Source: Rickettsiales bacterium
GTDB taxonomy: Bacteria > Pseudomonadota > Alphaproteobacteria > Rickettsiales > UBA8987
Reading direction: 5' to 3'
Assembly: GCA_020630095.1 (NCBI GenBank)
Contig: JAHDCD010000003.1
Span: 62,001-126,000, forward strand
DNA length: 64,000 nt
The notes under the pieces: generated by a model
What the model was told of the DNA's origin: nothing
What the model saw: the letters and a program-made list of their open reading frames with translations, nothing else
Databases searched by the model: none
Position numbers and translations under genes: made by a program
Part shown: positions 50,021-57,528 of the stretch, piece by piece
Position numbering within the stretch: position 1 is the stretch's first letter
Layout: each line of letters begins with the position of its first letter

Positions 50021-50893
50021 ATGTCGAATATATTACCACAAGGATTTAGTGACTTACTGCCAGATGAAGCTCTTAGAATTGAAGATGCTACGGCGGCGCT
50101 AATAAAAACATACCGCGAGGCAGGGTTTAAACCTGTGCGTGCATCTTTAGTTGAGTTTAATGATGCTAAAAGCCCTATTGATACTGCGCAGAACAATAGT
50201 CGCTTCGCATTGCTTGATCCTGAAACATCTAAATTAATTGCCTTCCGCGATGATATTACTAAGCAGGTTGCCCGTATTGCCAGTAGCTCATTAAAGAAAG
50301 AAGAGCGCCCGCTGAAATTATATTATAATGGCATTGCCTTTGCCATGAATCGCAAGAAAGGTAGGCAACGTACTCAATCTGGTGCTGAAATATTTGGTAA
50401 AGAAGCGCTAAATGAAACCTTACAAGTTCTACAAAAAGCATTAACTAATCTAGGTTTTGATTTAAAAGATGTAACAATAGATTTCTGTAAGCCATCATTA
50501 TTAACTGAAATTTTTGATAAAAATAATATATCCGAAAATGAGCGTAATGAATTGGCTCAGAAAATTCAAAATAAGCAATTTGAGTTAATTGACAATGCTG
50601 AACTAAGAGAAGAAATTATTCGTCATTGCGAGGATTGTAATGACGAAGCAATCCAGAAATCTATCCAAGCAACTAAATCACTGGATTGCTTCGCTACGCT
50701 CGCAATGACGAAATTAGAGTGTAATTATACCCTAACCCCATTTGAACAGTTAGGTTTTTCTTATCAAACTGGCATTTGCTTCTCGGTTTTCATTAATGGA
50801 AAATCTAATGAGATAGCGCGCGGTGGCGAATATGAAGTGAATGGCGAAACAGCTTGTGGCTTTAGTTTTGACCTTGACGAACTAATTTTATAA
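50021..50893 (+). CDS. hisZ: ATP phosphoribosyltransferase regulatory subunit with in-frame family-2 insertion
   Basis: 290 aa HisRS-like paralogue lacking tRNA function. NILPQGFSDLLPDEALRIED opens the family; LIAFRDDITKQVARIA, RPLKLYYNGIAFAM, TQSGAEIFGKEA and C-terminal SNEIARGGEYEVNGETACGFSFDLD are typical. HisZ activates short HisG in histidine synthesis. Between residues 201 and 230 a family-2 repeat encodes RHCEDCNDEAIQ...LDCFATLAMTKL in frame. No other his genes are in the window. Confidence 0.88.
   Translation: MSNILPQGFSDLLPDEALRIEDATAALIKTYREAGFKPVRASLVEFNDAKSPIDTAQNNSRFALLDPETSKLIAFRDDITKQVARIASSSLKKEERPLKLYYNGIAFAMNRKKGRQRTQSGAEIFGKEALNETLQVLQKALTNLGFDLKDVTIDFCKPSLLTEIFDKNNISENERNELAQKIQNKQFELIDNAELREEIIRHCEDCNDEAIQKSIQATKSLDCFATLAMTKLECNYTLTPFEQLGFSYQTGICFSVFINGKSNEIARGGEYEVNGETACGFSFDLDELIL
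50622..50709 (+). repeat. Family-2 repeat inside hisZ
   Basis: GTCATTGCGAGGATTGTAAT, GACGAAGCAATCCAG on the left and CTGGATTGCTTCGCTACGC, TCGCAATGAC on the right; the arms pair across a short middle. It keeps the hisZ frame open. Confidence 0.93.
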
Positions 50894-50897
50894 ACGG

Positions 50898-51134
50898 CTA
50901 TTTCTTACAACATCTTTTCTTACAAGGAACTTCATCTACTCCGTACCCACCCCAAGGGTTACACCTTAAAATACGCCATAAAGTTAACCAGCTTGCGTAG
51001 AAGATATTATGCTTATTATATGCTTGTTTAGCATAATCTGAGCAGGTTGGGTAGAATCTACAATTATGCCCGACGAAAGGTGATAATGTCACCTTGTATA
51101 ACAAATGTGCTATTTTTACTAAAAACTTGAACAA
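50898..51134 (-). CDS. yidD: Membrane protein insertion efficiency factor YidD
   Basis: 78 aa. LLYKVTLSPFVGHNCRFYPTCSDYAKQA and LWRILRCNPWGGYGVDEVP (residues 12-39 and 52-70) are the signature with three conserved Cys. Assists YidC-dependent insertion. It stands away from rpmH/rnpA/yidC, its usual neighbours. Ends 4 bp from hisZ, convergent. Confidence 0.95.
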   Translation of the reverse strand: MFKFLVKIAHLLYKVTLSPFVGHNCRFYPTCSDYAKQAYNKHNIFYASWLTLWRILRCNPWGGYGVDEVPCKKRCCKK

Positions 51135-51202
51135 AATTAACCTTTTATTATTAAATGGGTTCTATATTACAGACTATATAACAAATTCCGTAGGAGGAAA
51201 TT

Positions 51203-51745
51203 ATTAATAATAGATACAAAGGAAAACCAAGAACACCAAGAATTCGTACCAATCAGTATATTCGCTGTAAGGAAGTACGCGTAGTAGCTGATGATGGCGA
51301 GCTAATTGGAGTTATGTCTCCATATGATGCGCTAAAAATCGCTAAGGAACGTGAATTAGATTTGGTTGAAGTTTCTCCTAATGCTAACCCTCCTGTTTGT
51401 AAAATTTTAGACTTTGGTAAGTATCAGTACGACCAAAAGAAGAAAGCTAAAGAAGCTAAGAAAACTCAAAACGTTATTAACGTTAAAGAAGTTAAATTTA
51501 AGCAAAATATTGCTGAACATGATTATCAAACAAAGCTTCGTAATGCTACTAAGTTCCTAGAAGCTAAAGATAAAGTTAAAGTTTCATTACGTTTCCGTGG
51601 CCGTGAAGTGGTACATAAAAACCTTACGTTTGAACTATTCAACCGCTTTAAAGATGATTTAGCTGAACTAGCTAAGCCAGAGATTGGACCTAAAATGGAA
51701 GGTCGTCAGGTTATCATGATCCTATCCCCCGTTACTGGGAAATAA
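51203..51745 (+). CDS. infC: Translation initiation factor IF-3, ATT start
   Basis: 180 aa. No ATG exists until 51314, which would delete the N-terminal domain. Reading back in frame gives NNRYKGKPRTPRIRTNQYIR, typical of IF3, starting at ATT 51203, five bases after a strong AGGAGG. Rare AUU starts allow IF3 to repress its own translation, as known in E. coli. Body motifs: DLVEVSPNANPPVCKILDFGK, KEVKFKQNIAEHDYQTKL and GPKMEGRQVIMILSP. rpmI and rplT do not follow; a small unknown peptide does. Confidence 0.93.
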   Translation: MNNRYKGKPRTPRIRTNQYIRCKEVRVVADDGELIGVMSPYDALKIAKERELDLVEVSPNANPPVCKILDFGKYQYDQKKKAKEAKKTQNVINVKEVKFKQNIAEHDYQTKLRNATKFLEAKDKVKVSLRFRGREVVHKNLTFELFNRFKDDLAELAKPEIGPKMEGRQVIMILSPVTGK

Positions 51746-51811
51746 GTTTTGTTAACCAATTCTTAAACTAATTATGCTACCCTCTTAATGTTCGAGCTTT
51801 TTATTAAGCTA

Positions 51812-51843
51812 GTTTGACTGAAACGGAGTAGTCAGACTTTTTT
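51812..51843 (+). terminator. Intrinsic terminator after infC
   Basis: GTTTGACT ... AGTCAGAC (one G-T pair) around GAAACGGAGT, followed by TTTTTT. An extra small palindrome AGCTTTTTATTAAGCT lies just before it. Confidence 0.8.
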
Positions 51844-51888
51844 AGAACAAACTCCTAACTCAACTTAACCGGAGAAAACAAAGACGTT

Positions 51889-52026
51889 ATGTCGGAAGAT
51901 TCATCTGGAGGAGGTGGTGGAGGCTGCTGTGGCTGTATAGGACTTATTGTCGTAGTGCTACTCGTGATTGCCGTATTTAATGATGGCGTCAAAGAGTGGC
52001 TGATAGGGCTGTTGCAAAATCTTTAA
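51889..52026 (+). CDS. 45-aa Gly/Cys-rich single-TM peptide
   Basis: Reads MSEDSSGGGGGGCCGCIG, LIVVVLLVIAVF, NDGVKEWLIGLLQNL. It has an acidic head, a glycine run, a CCxC cluster, one membrane helix and an amphipathic tail. GGAG lies 14 bases upstream. Codons are unlike the neighbours (GTC, CTC, CTG, GGC instead of AT-ending ones), which suggests strong selection, recent arrival or an unusual mutational history. It is flanked by hairpins at 51812 and 52030, forming its own transcription unit. The Cys cluster beside the membrane could be lipidated or bind metal. No family recognised with certainty. Confidence 0.6.
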   Translation: MSEDSSGGGGGGCCGCIGLIVVVLLVIAVFNDGVKEWLIGLLQNL

Positions 52027-52030
52027 ACCT

Positions 52031-52054
52031 TGAGGCGCCCCTAACGGGGCCCTC
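52031..52054 (+). terminator. GC-rich hairpin after the Gly/Cys peptide gene
   Basis: GAGGCGCCCC-taac-GGGGCCCTC: nine pairs with one bulged C, five bases after the stop. There is no T-run, so it may be a stability element rather than an intrinsic terminator. Its GC content stands out against the surroundings. Confidence 0.6.
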
Positions 52055-52144
52055 TAAATTCTACCTTCCGCAGGTCTTAGATTTTTATTATAAAATTAAC
52101 ACATCGTTAATCTGCCAAATGTATAGTAGCTTTATCTGAAGCGC

Positions 52145-52268
52145 GTCATTGCGAGGAGCGTGAGCGACGCGGCAATCAATCACAAATGCTATATTTCAAT
52201 ATTATTCTAAAAGAATATCCCTAGAGCCTAAGCCTTTAGATGGATTGCTTCGCTGCGCTCGCAATGAC
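52145..52268. repeat. Family-2 palindromic repeat
   Basis: GTCATTGCGAGGAGCGTGAG with CGACGCGGCAATC at the left, GATTGCTTCGCTGCGCTCGC with AATGAC at the right, and a 60-bp AT-rich middle with its own TTCAATATTATTC / AAAAGAATAT pairing. Confidence 0.88.
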
Positions 52269-52343
52269 GTAGAATCTAAATAAAATGTTTAAAAAATACC
52301 TAAAAATGCTCATTTTGTGTCGTTTTTTGCTCATTTTTTAACG

Positions 52344-52530
52344 TTTTTTGAAGTGTTTTTTGTAGGATTAATCCTATCTACTACTGAAATATAAGGATTT
52401 TGGGCATAACAGGCTAAGAAATATTATTTTTTTGAAAAAATTGGGTTTTTAGGTTTTTTCTATAATATAGAATTTTTTATTTTGCCGAACGCACCAGAAA
52501 AACCGGTTCCCACTTTTTCGGCGCTTACGG
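52344..52530. repeat. Family-3 element, copy upstream of maeB
   Basis: Same ordered blocks as 28620-28797: TTTTTTGAAGTGTTTTTT, the palindrome GGATTAATCC, TGAAATATAAGGATTTT, then the nearly invariant core from TTGCCGAACG to GCGCTTACGGC (52482-52530), which contains ACCGGT. About 97 bp separate it from maeB. Confidence 0.75.
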
Positions 52531-52541
52531 CTTATGAAATA

Positions 52542-52612
52542 TTAAGATCACTACTCTGAAATAAGAAGATCATTTCTAAATCTCTTAACCTCTTGATCTC
52601 TTGATCTCTTTG
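52542..52612. repeat. Word hairpin before maeB
   Basis: TTAAGATCACTACTCTGAAA and AAGAAGATCATTTC on the left; TCTCTTAACCTCTTGATCTC and TTGATCTCTTTGA on the right, iterating the word CTCTTGAT. Less regular than the other word hairpins. Confidence 0.45.
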
Positions 52613-52626
52613 ACTATAAACTTTGC

Positions 52627-54864
52627 ATGACTTATCAGAACCAAGAAGCGTTAGATTTCCATGAAGAAGGACAAGCAGGTAAGCTAAAAATATCTGCTAC
52701 AAAGCCATTACTTACTGAACAGCACTTGGCATTAGCGTATTCCCCTGGGGTTGCCGCGCCATGCTTAGAGATTGAGAAAGACCCACAAACTGCCTATAAA
52801 TATACGGCTAAGGGTAACTTCGTTGCGGTAATATCTAACGGTACTGCAGTACTTGGTTTAGGTGATTTAGGTGCGTTAGCATCTAAGCCTGTTATGGAAG
52901 GTAAGTCGGTTTTATTCAAACGTTTTGCGGATATTGATTCTATTGATTTAGAAGTTGATACTTCTGACCCTGATGAATTTATTGCCGCTGTTAGGCACTT
53001 AGGTCCATCTTGGGGCGGTATTAATTTAGAGGATATTAAAGCTCCTGAATGTTTCGTTATTGAAGAAACATTAAAGAAGGAGATGAAAATTCCAGTATTC
53101 CATGATGATCAGCATGGTACAGCAATTGTAACGGCAGCGGGTTTAATTAATGCGGCGGAACTTGCTGGTAAGAAACTTGAAGATATGAAGCTAGTTGTAC
53201 TTGGTGCGGGTTCGGCTGGTATTGCGTGCTTGGATTTAGCTAAAAAGCTAGGTGTTAAAGAGGCTTTATTATTAGATAGACGTGGTGTTATTTATAAGGG
53301 TCGTAACGAAGGCATGAACGAGTATAAAGAGCGTTTTGCCATTGATACTGACGACAGAACACTTGAAGATGCAATGAAAGGCGCAGATGCGTTTTACGGC
53401 TTAGCTGGTAAAGGTGCGGTTAATCAAGACCATGTTAAATCTATGGCTAAGAACCCAATTGTGTTTGCTATGGCTAACCCTGACCCTGAAATTTTACCTT
53501 CCGAAGTATTAGAAGTTCGTGAAGATGCTATTGTTGCTACAGGTCGTTCAGACTTTAACAATCAGGTAAATAATGTACTTGGTTTCCCTTATATTTTCCG
53601 TGGTGCTCTGGATGTTCAAGCAACGGCAATTAATGAGGAAATGAAAATTGCAGCTGCATATGCGATTGCAGAATTAGCGCGTAAGCAAGTTCCTGAAGAA
53701 GTTACTCGTGCTTATGGTGGTAAGAAGAAAACTTTTGGTCCTGAATATATTATTCCTTCGCCATTCGACCCTCGCTTAATTGAGGTTGTACCGGCCGCAG
53801 TTGCAAAAGCAGCTATGGAAACAAAGGTTGCGCTTAATCCAATTGAAGATTGGGAAGTTTACCGCAAGGAGCTTAAAGCTAGATTAAACCCTACTGCTAA
53901 TAGATTATCTTTAATTTATGAAAATCTTACGCAAAACCCTAAACGTTTAGTTTTCGCTGAAGGTGAGAATGAAAGCGTTATTCGTGCAGCTCTTAACTGG
54001 AGAGATAACGGGTATGGCTCATCTATTTTAGTTGGACGCGAAGAGAAAATTGATCCTGTATTTGAGGCGATTGGCGCATCTAAGGAAGGAATTGACATTC
54101 GTAACCCTGAAAAAAATTACGAAGATAACGACAAGTATATTAAGAATCTATATGCGCGCTTACAACGTAAGGGCTATATGGAAAGTGATGTGAATCGCTT
54201 AGTTAAAATTGATCGCAATTATTTTGCATCTGGCATTTTAGCTAATGGTGAAGCGGATAAAATGGTTACTGGTTTAACGCGCTCTTATAACGAAACGTTG
54301 AAATCTGTGATTGATATTTTTGCTTCTGAGAATGAACGCGTATTCGGTATTTCAGCTATTTTAGCTAAAACTGGACAAACTATTTTTATGGCTGATACGG
54401 CGGTTATTCCTAACCCTACAGCCGAAGAAATGGCTGACTTTGCGATACAGTCTGCTACGTTTGCCAAGAAGATGGGGCATAGCCCGCGCGTTGGTTTTGT
54501 ATCTTATTCTAACTTTGGCAACTCAGAAGATGCTGATACTAAGAAGATAAAAGAGGCTGTTAAAATACTAGACTCATCGAGCGTTGATTTTGAATATGAT
54601 GGCGAAATGATGGCATCTACTGCGCTTAATAAAAGCCAGCTAGAGATCTACAATTTCAGTAAACTTTCTGATACCGTTAATATTATTATTGCACCAAATT
54701 TAAATGCCTCGCATATTGCTGTTAAGATGCTGTCTGCACTTGGTGGCGCTGAAGTTATTGGCCCTGTGTTACTTGGCTTAGATGAAGGTGTTGAAATTTT
54801 ACCAATGGGTGCAAGCGTTTCAGATATTTTAACTGTTACAGCGCTTTCAGCAATTAAAAGCTAA
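52627..54864 (+). CDS. maeB: NADP-dependent malic enzyme (MaeB, with phosphotransacetylase-like domain)
   Basis: 745 aa. Residues 1-420: malic enzyme with YSPGVAAPC, NGTAVLGLGDLG, the Lys/Asp pocket, FHDDQHGTAIV and the NADP site VVLGAGSAGIACLDLA. Residues 430-745: PTA-like regulatory domain (RLVFAEGENESVIRAA, VFGISAILAKTGQTIFMADTAV-type strand, LNASHIAVKML). Converts malate to pyruvate; common in Rickettsiales. The start has no strong ribosome-binding site but MTYQNQEALDFHE matches the family. Confidence 0.96.
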   Translation: MTYQNQEALDFHEEGQAGKLKISATKPLLTEQHLALAYSPGVAAPCLEIEKDPQTAYKYTAKGNFVAVISNGTAVLGLGDLGALASKPVMEGKSVLFKRFADIDSIDLEVDTSDPDEFIAAVRHLGPSWGGINLEDIKAPECFVIEETLKKEMKIPVFHDDQHGTAIVTAAGLINAAELAGKKLEDMKLVVLGAGSAGIACLDLAKKLGVKEALLLDRRGVIYKGRNEGMNEYKERFAIDTDDRTLEDAMKGADAFYGLAGKGAVNQDHVKSMAKNPIVFAMANPDPEILPSEVLEVREDAIVATGRSDFNNQVNNVLGFPYIFRGALDVQATAINEEMKIAAAYAIAELARKQVPEEVTRAYGGKKKTFGPEYIIPSPFDPRLIEVVPAAVAKAAMETKVALNPIEDWEVYRKELKARLNPTANRLSLIYENLTQNPKRLVFAEGENESVIRAALNWRDNGYGSSILVGREEKIDPVFEAIGASKEGIDIRNPEKNYEDNDKYIKNLYARLQRKGYMESDVNRLVKIDRNYFASGILANGEADKMVTGLTRSYNETLKSVIDIFASENERVFGISAILAKTGQTIFMADTAVIPNPTAEEMADFAIQSATFAKKMGHSPRVGFVSYSNFGNSEDADTKKIKEAVKILDSSSVDFEYDGEMMASTALNKSQLEIYNFSKLSDTVNIIIAPNLNASHIAVKMLSALGGAEVIGPVLLGLDEGVEILPMGASVSDILTVTALSAIKS

Positions 54865-54870
54865 ACTTAA

Positions 54871-55620
54871 ATGCTAGTTAAGAAACTAAATAATATCGCC
54901 ATAAAAGCGGGCGAAATTATTTTGGAATATTATCAATCTGATAATATTGGCGTTGAGGTAAAGGATGATGACTCGCCAGTAACGTTAGCGGATAAAGCAG
55001 CTAATGATTATATTATAGATGAGCTTACTAAGTTAACCGATCATCCTATCGTTACTGAAGAAGATGCGGCTAATCATTTAAAGGACTTCCAGCCGAAAAC
55101 TTTTTGGCTTATTGATCCTTTAGATGGCACGAAATCTTTTATTAATAAAGAACCTTCATTCACTGTTAACATTGCATTAATTGAAGATAACGTACCTAAA
55201 ATTGGTGTTATTTATGTTCCTGCATCTGGTGAATTATTTTATACCAACGAACAAGGAACAAAAGCCTTTAAGGGGAATGATGAGATTAAAGTTAGAGAAC
55301 GCTCAAATAACTTAACCATCATAGCTAGTAAATCTCATTTATCTACGGAAACTGAAGAGTATATAAAATCTTTGCCGGAAGTTGATGATTTTATTTCTGT
55401 TGGTAGCTCTTTAAAATTCTGTAAATTAGCCGAAGGTGTGGCCGATATTTATCCGCGCTTTTCACCTACTATGGAGTGGGATACTGCTGCAGGGCATGCA
55501 ATACTTACTGCCGCTGGCGGTAAGGTTACGCGCACTGATGGTTCACCATTATTATATGGCAATCTGCATACCGATACTCCACGACCATTTGAAAATCCGT
55601 TTTTCATTGCTACAAACTAA
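54871..55620 (+). CDS. cysQ: 3'(2'),5'-bisphosphate nucleotidase
   Basis: 249 aa inositol-monophosphatase-like fold. Metal motifs DDDSPVTLADKAAND, TEEDA, WLIDPLDGTKSFI and the C-terminal MEWDTAAGHAIL are intact. CysQ clears PAP made in sulfate assimilation, fitting the cysI gene. A SuhB-type phosphatase is less likely given the KDDDSPVT motif. Follows maeB by 6 bp. Confidence 0.9.
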   Translation: MLVKKLNNIAIKAGEIILEYYQSDNIGVEVKDDDSPVTLADKAANDYIIDELTKLTDHPIVTEEDAANHLKDFQPKTFWLIDPLDGTKSFINKEPSFTVNIALIEDNVPKIGVIYVPASGELFYTNEQGTKAFKGNDEIKVRERSNNLTIIASKSHLSTETEEYIKSLPEVDDFISVGSSLKFCKLAEGVADIYPRFSPTMEWDTAAGHAILTAAGGKVTRTDGSPLLYGNLHTDTPRPFENPFFIATN

Positions 55621-55629
55621 AACTAGAAT

Positions 55630-57051
55630 ATGCTTACCCGCATGTCTGATGTGAAAAAGTTTGATATTGCAATTATTGGCGGTGGCCCTGGCGGTTATGT
55701 AGCGGCTATTCGCGCGGCTCAGCTTGGGTTTAAAGTTGGCGTTATTGAAGCTAACCACATGGGCGGAATTTGCCTAAACTGGGGTTGCATTCCTACAAAA
55801 GCGCTACTTCGCTCATCAGAAATTAATCACTTACTTCATAATTTAGAGCAGTTTGGTTTCTCGGCTGATAATATTAAATTCGACTTTAAAAAGGTTGTTC
55901 AGCGCTCTCGTGATGTATCTAGCCAGCTTACGGCAGGTATTGGGCATTTAATGAAAAAGAACAAAATTGAAGTTATTGATGGCTACGGCAAGATTAATGG
56001 GAAGGGTAAAATCTTAGTAGAAAATGATGGCAAAAAGATTGCTGATGTTGAAGCTAAGCATATCGTTATTGCTACTGGCGCACGTGCGCGTACATTCCCT
56101 AATTTACAGCCAGATGGTAAAGTTATTTGGACTTACCGCGAGGCAATGCTTCCAGATAAAATGCCTAAAAAATTATTAGTTATTGGTTCTGGTGCGATTG
56201 GCTCAGAATTTGCATCTTTCTACGCCAACATGGGTGCAGAAGTAAATTTAGTTGAAGTTCAGGATAGAGTTTTACCTGTTGAAGATACTGAGATTTCACA
56301 ACTTGCTGAAAAGGCATTTAAGGCACAAGGAATTAAAGTTAGAACCAAAACTAACGTTGAGCAATTAACTCCTAAGAAGACTGAAGTTGAAGCTACAATT
56401 AATGGCAAAACTGAAACCTACGATAGAGCAATTGTTGCTGTGGGTGTGGTAGGTAATACTGATAATCTAAACCTTGAAATTACTGATGTTAAGGTTGAGA
56501 AGAATACAATTTTAATTGATGAGTATTGCCGTACTGATGAAGAAAATATTTATGCTATTGGTGACGTTGCAGGTGCACCATGGTTAGCGCATAAGGCGAG
56601 CCATGAAGGTGTAGTTTGCATTGAAAATATTGCTTATGAAGAAGGCAAGCTAGCTAAAAAGCCTCACCCGATTAAGAAAGAGAATATTCCGGGTTGTACT
56701 TATTGTCGTCCACAGGTGGCATCAGTTGGTTTAACCGAAGAAAAGGCGAAAGCGGAAGGTTTAAATATTAACGTTGGGCGTTTCCCATACGTTGCGAATG
56801 GCAAGGCAATCGCAATGGGCGAAGAAGAAACTGGCTTAGTTAAAACTATTTTTAATGCCGATAATGGTGAGCTTATTGGCGTTCATATGATAGGCGCTGA
56901 AGTTACGGAAATGATTTCATCGTACCTTGTTGGTAAGCAAATGGAAGCAACGGAAGAAGATTTTATTCATACTATTTATGCACACCCTACTCTATCTGAA
57001 ATGATGCATGAATCTGTACTAGATTCTATTGGCGGTGCATTGCATTATTAG
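55630..57051 (+). CDS. lpdA: Dihydrolipoyl dehydrogenase (E3), pyruvate dehydrogenase type
   Basis: 473 aa. FAD site IAIIGGGPGGYVAAIRAAQL, redox centre GGICLNWGCIPTKALLRSSE, NAD site LVIGSGAIGSEFASFY and active-site His in IYAHPTLSEMMHE. The ICLNWGC form and the YCRPQVASVGLTEEKA segment mark the PDH-associated E3 of Alphaproteobacteria, so with 1411-2847 the cell has dedicated E3s. ATG 55642 (MSDVKKFD) is an equally good start. It follows cysQ by 9 bp, unusual since PDH genes are absent. Confidence 0.95.
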   Translation: MLTRMSDVKKFDIAIIGGGPGGYVAAIRAAQLGFKVGVIEANHMGGICLNWGCIPTKALLRSSEINHLLHNLEQFGFSADNIKFDFKKVVQRSRDVSSQLTAGIGHLMKKNKIEVIDGYGKINGKGKILVENDGKKIADVEAKHIVIATGARARTFPNLQPDGKVIWTYREAMLPDKMPKKLLVIGSGAIGSEFASFYANMGAEVNLVEVQDRVLPVEDTEISQLAEKAFKAQGIKVRTKTNVEQLTPKKTEVEATINGKTETYDRAIVAVGVVGNTDNLNLEITDVKVEKNTILIDEYCRTDEENIYAIGDVAGAPWLAHKASHEGVVCIENIAYEEGKLAKKPHPIKKENIPGCTYCRPQVASVGLTEEKAKAEGLNINVGRFPYVANGKAIAMGEEETGLVKTIFNADNGELIGVHMIGAEVTEMISSYLVGKQMEATEEDFIHTIYAHPTLSEMMHESVLDSIGGALHY

Positions 57052-57057
57052 AGCTTT

Positions 57058-57126
57058 GTCATTAATCCACTTGATCGGGGATTTGGAAGTTTCTTTTAGG
57101 GAGATTCCCGCCCTTGCGGGAATGAC
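57058..57126. repeat. Family-1 repeat after the second lpd gene
   Basis: Reverse-orientation copy with a decayed left arm (GTCATTAATCCACTTGATCG) and an intact right hairpin (TTCCCGCCCTTGCGGGAATG). The left stem no longer pairs fully, so this copy is degenerating. Confidence 0.8.
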
Positions 57127-57154
57127 AAACTTCTCTTTGTTACCTTTATATTAA

Positions 57155-57436
57155 CTAGCTAGTAAAATTAGATGCGTAGGATTTTGGCTTAACTTTCGAT
57201 TTCTTAGGTTTTTTAACAGCGTATGCGATGCCGTATTTTTCTGCGTAAGCTACAGCTTCATCAGATGTATTAAACTTTAGTTTAATTTGCTGATTCATGT
57301 CCGCTTGAGAAGTCCAATTCATTACAGAGTAAGATTTTGGCGCAAGCTCTTTATCGAACTCAAGAACCCAAGTGCTATTCTTAGCCTTGCCAGATGTTGC
57401 TGCTGATTGAGATGGTATGTAAATACGTGCTTTCAT
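57155..57436 (-). CDS. NDUFS4-like complex I accessory subunit
   Basis: 93 aa. ARIYIPSQSAATSGKAKNST followed by WVLEFD, then WTSQADMNQQIKLKFNTSDEAVAYAEKYGIAYAV (residues 41-74), is the ETC complex I subunit (NDUFS4) pattern, with a lysine-rich tail (KKPKKSKVKPKSY). In Alphaproteobacteria it binds the peripheral arm of complex I. Monocistronic, away from nuo genes. Confidence 0.88.
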   Translation of the reverse strand: MKARIYIPSQSAATSGKAKNSTWVLEFDKELAPKSYSVMNWTSQADMNQQIKLKFNTSDEAVAYAEKYGIAYAVKKPKKSKVKPKSYASNFTS

Positions 57437-57440
57437 AAAA

Positions 57441-57528
57441 TTTAGTGGGTTGGTGGGTTAGATAGGATAGAAGGATCTTTATCAGTTCTTGCTATCCTTT
57501 AATCCTTCTAACTAACTATCCTTCTAAT
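57441..57528. repeat. Locus-specific word hairpin between ilvB and the NDUFS4-like gene
   Basis: Left: GGGTTGGTGGGTTAGATAGG, ATAGAAGGAT. Right: GCTATCCTTTAATCCTTC, TAACTAACTATCCTTCTAA. The repeated word is (T)AGAAGGATAG. The right arm ends on the ilvB stop codon. Confidence 0.7.

Larger units (their letters stand above)
52027..52626. other. Gene-free interval between the Gly/Cys peptide and maeB
   Basis: 600 bp holding, in order, a hairpin (52031-52054), a family-2 repeat (52145-52268), a T/A-rich stretch with AAAAAATACCTAAAAATGC-type inverted runs, a family-3 element (52344-52530) and a word hairpin (52542-52612). The order family 2 then family 3 also occurs upstream of sppA. No gene recognised. 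Confidence 0.75.
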
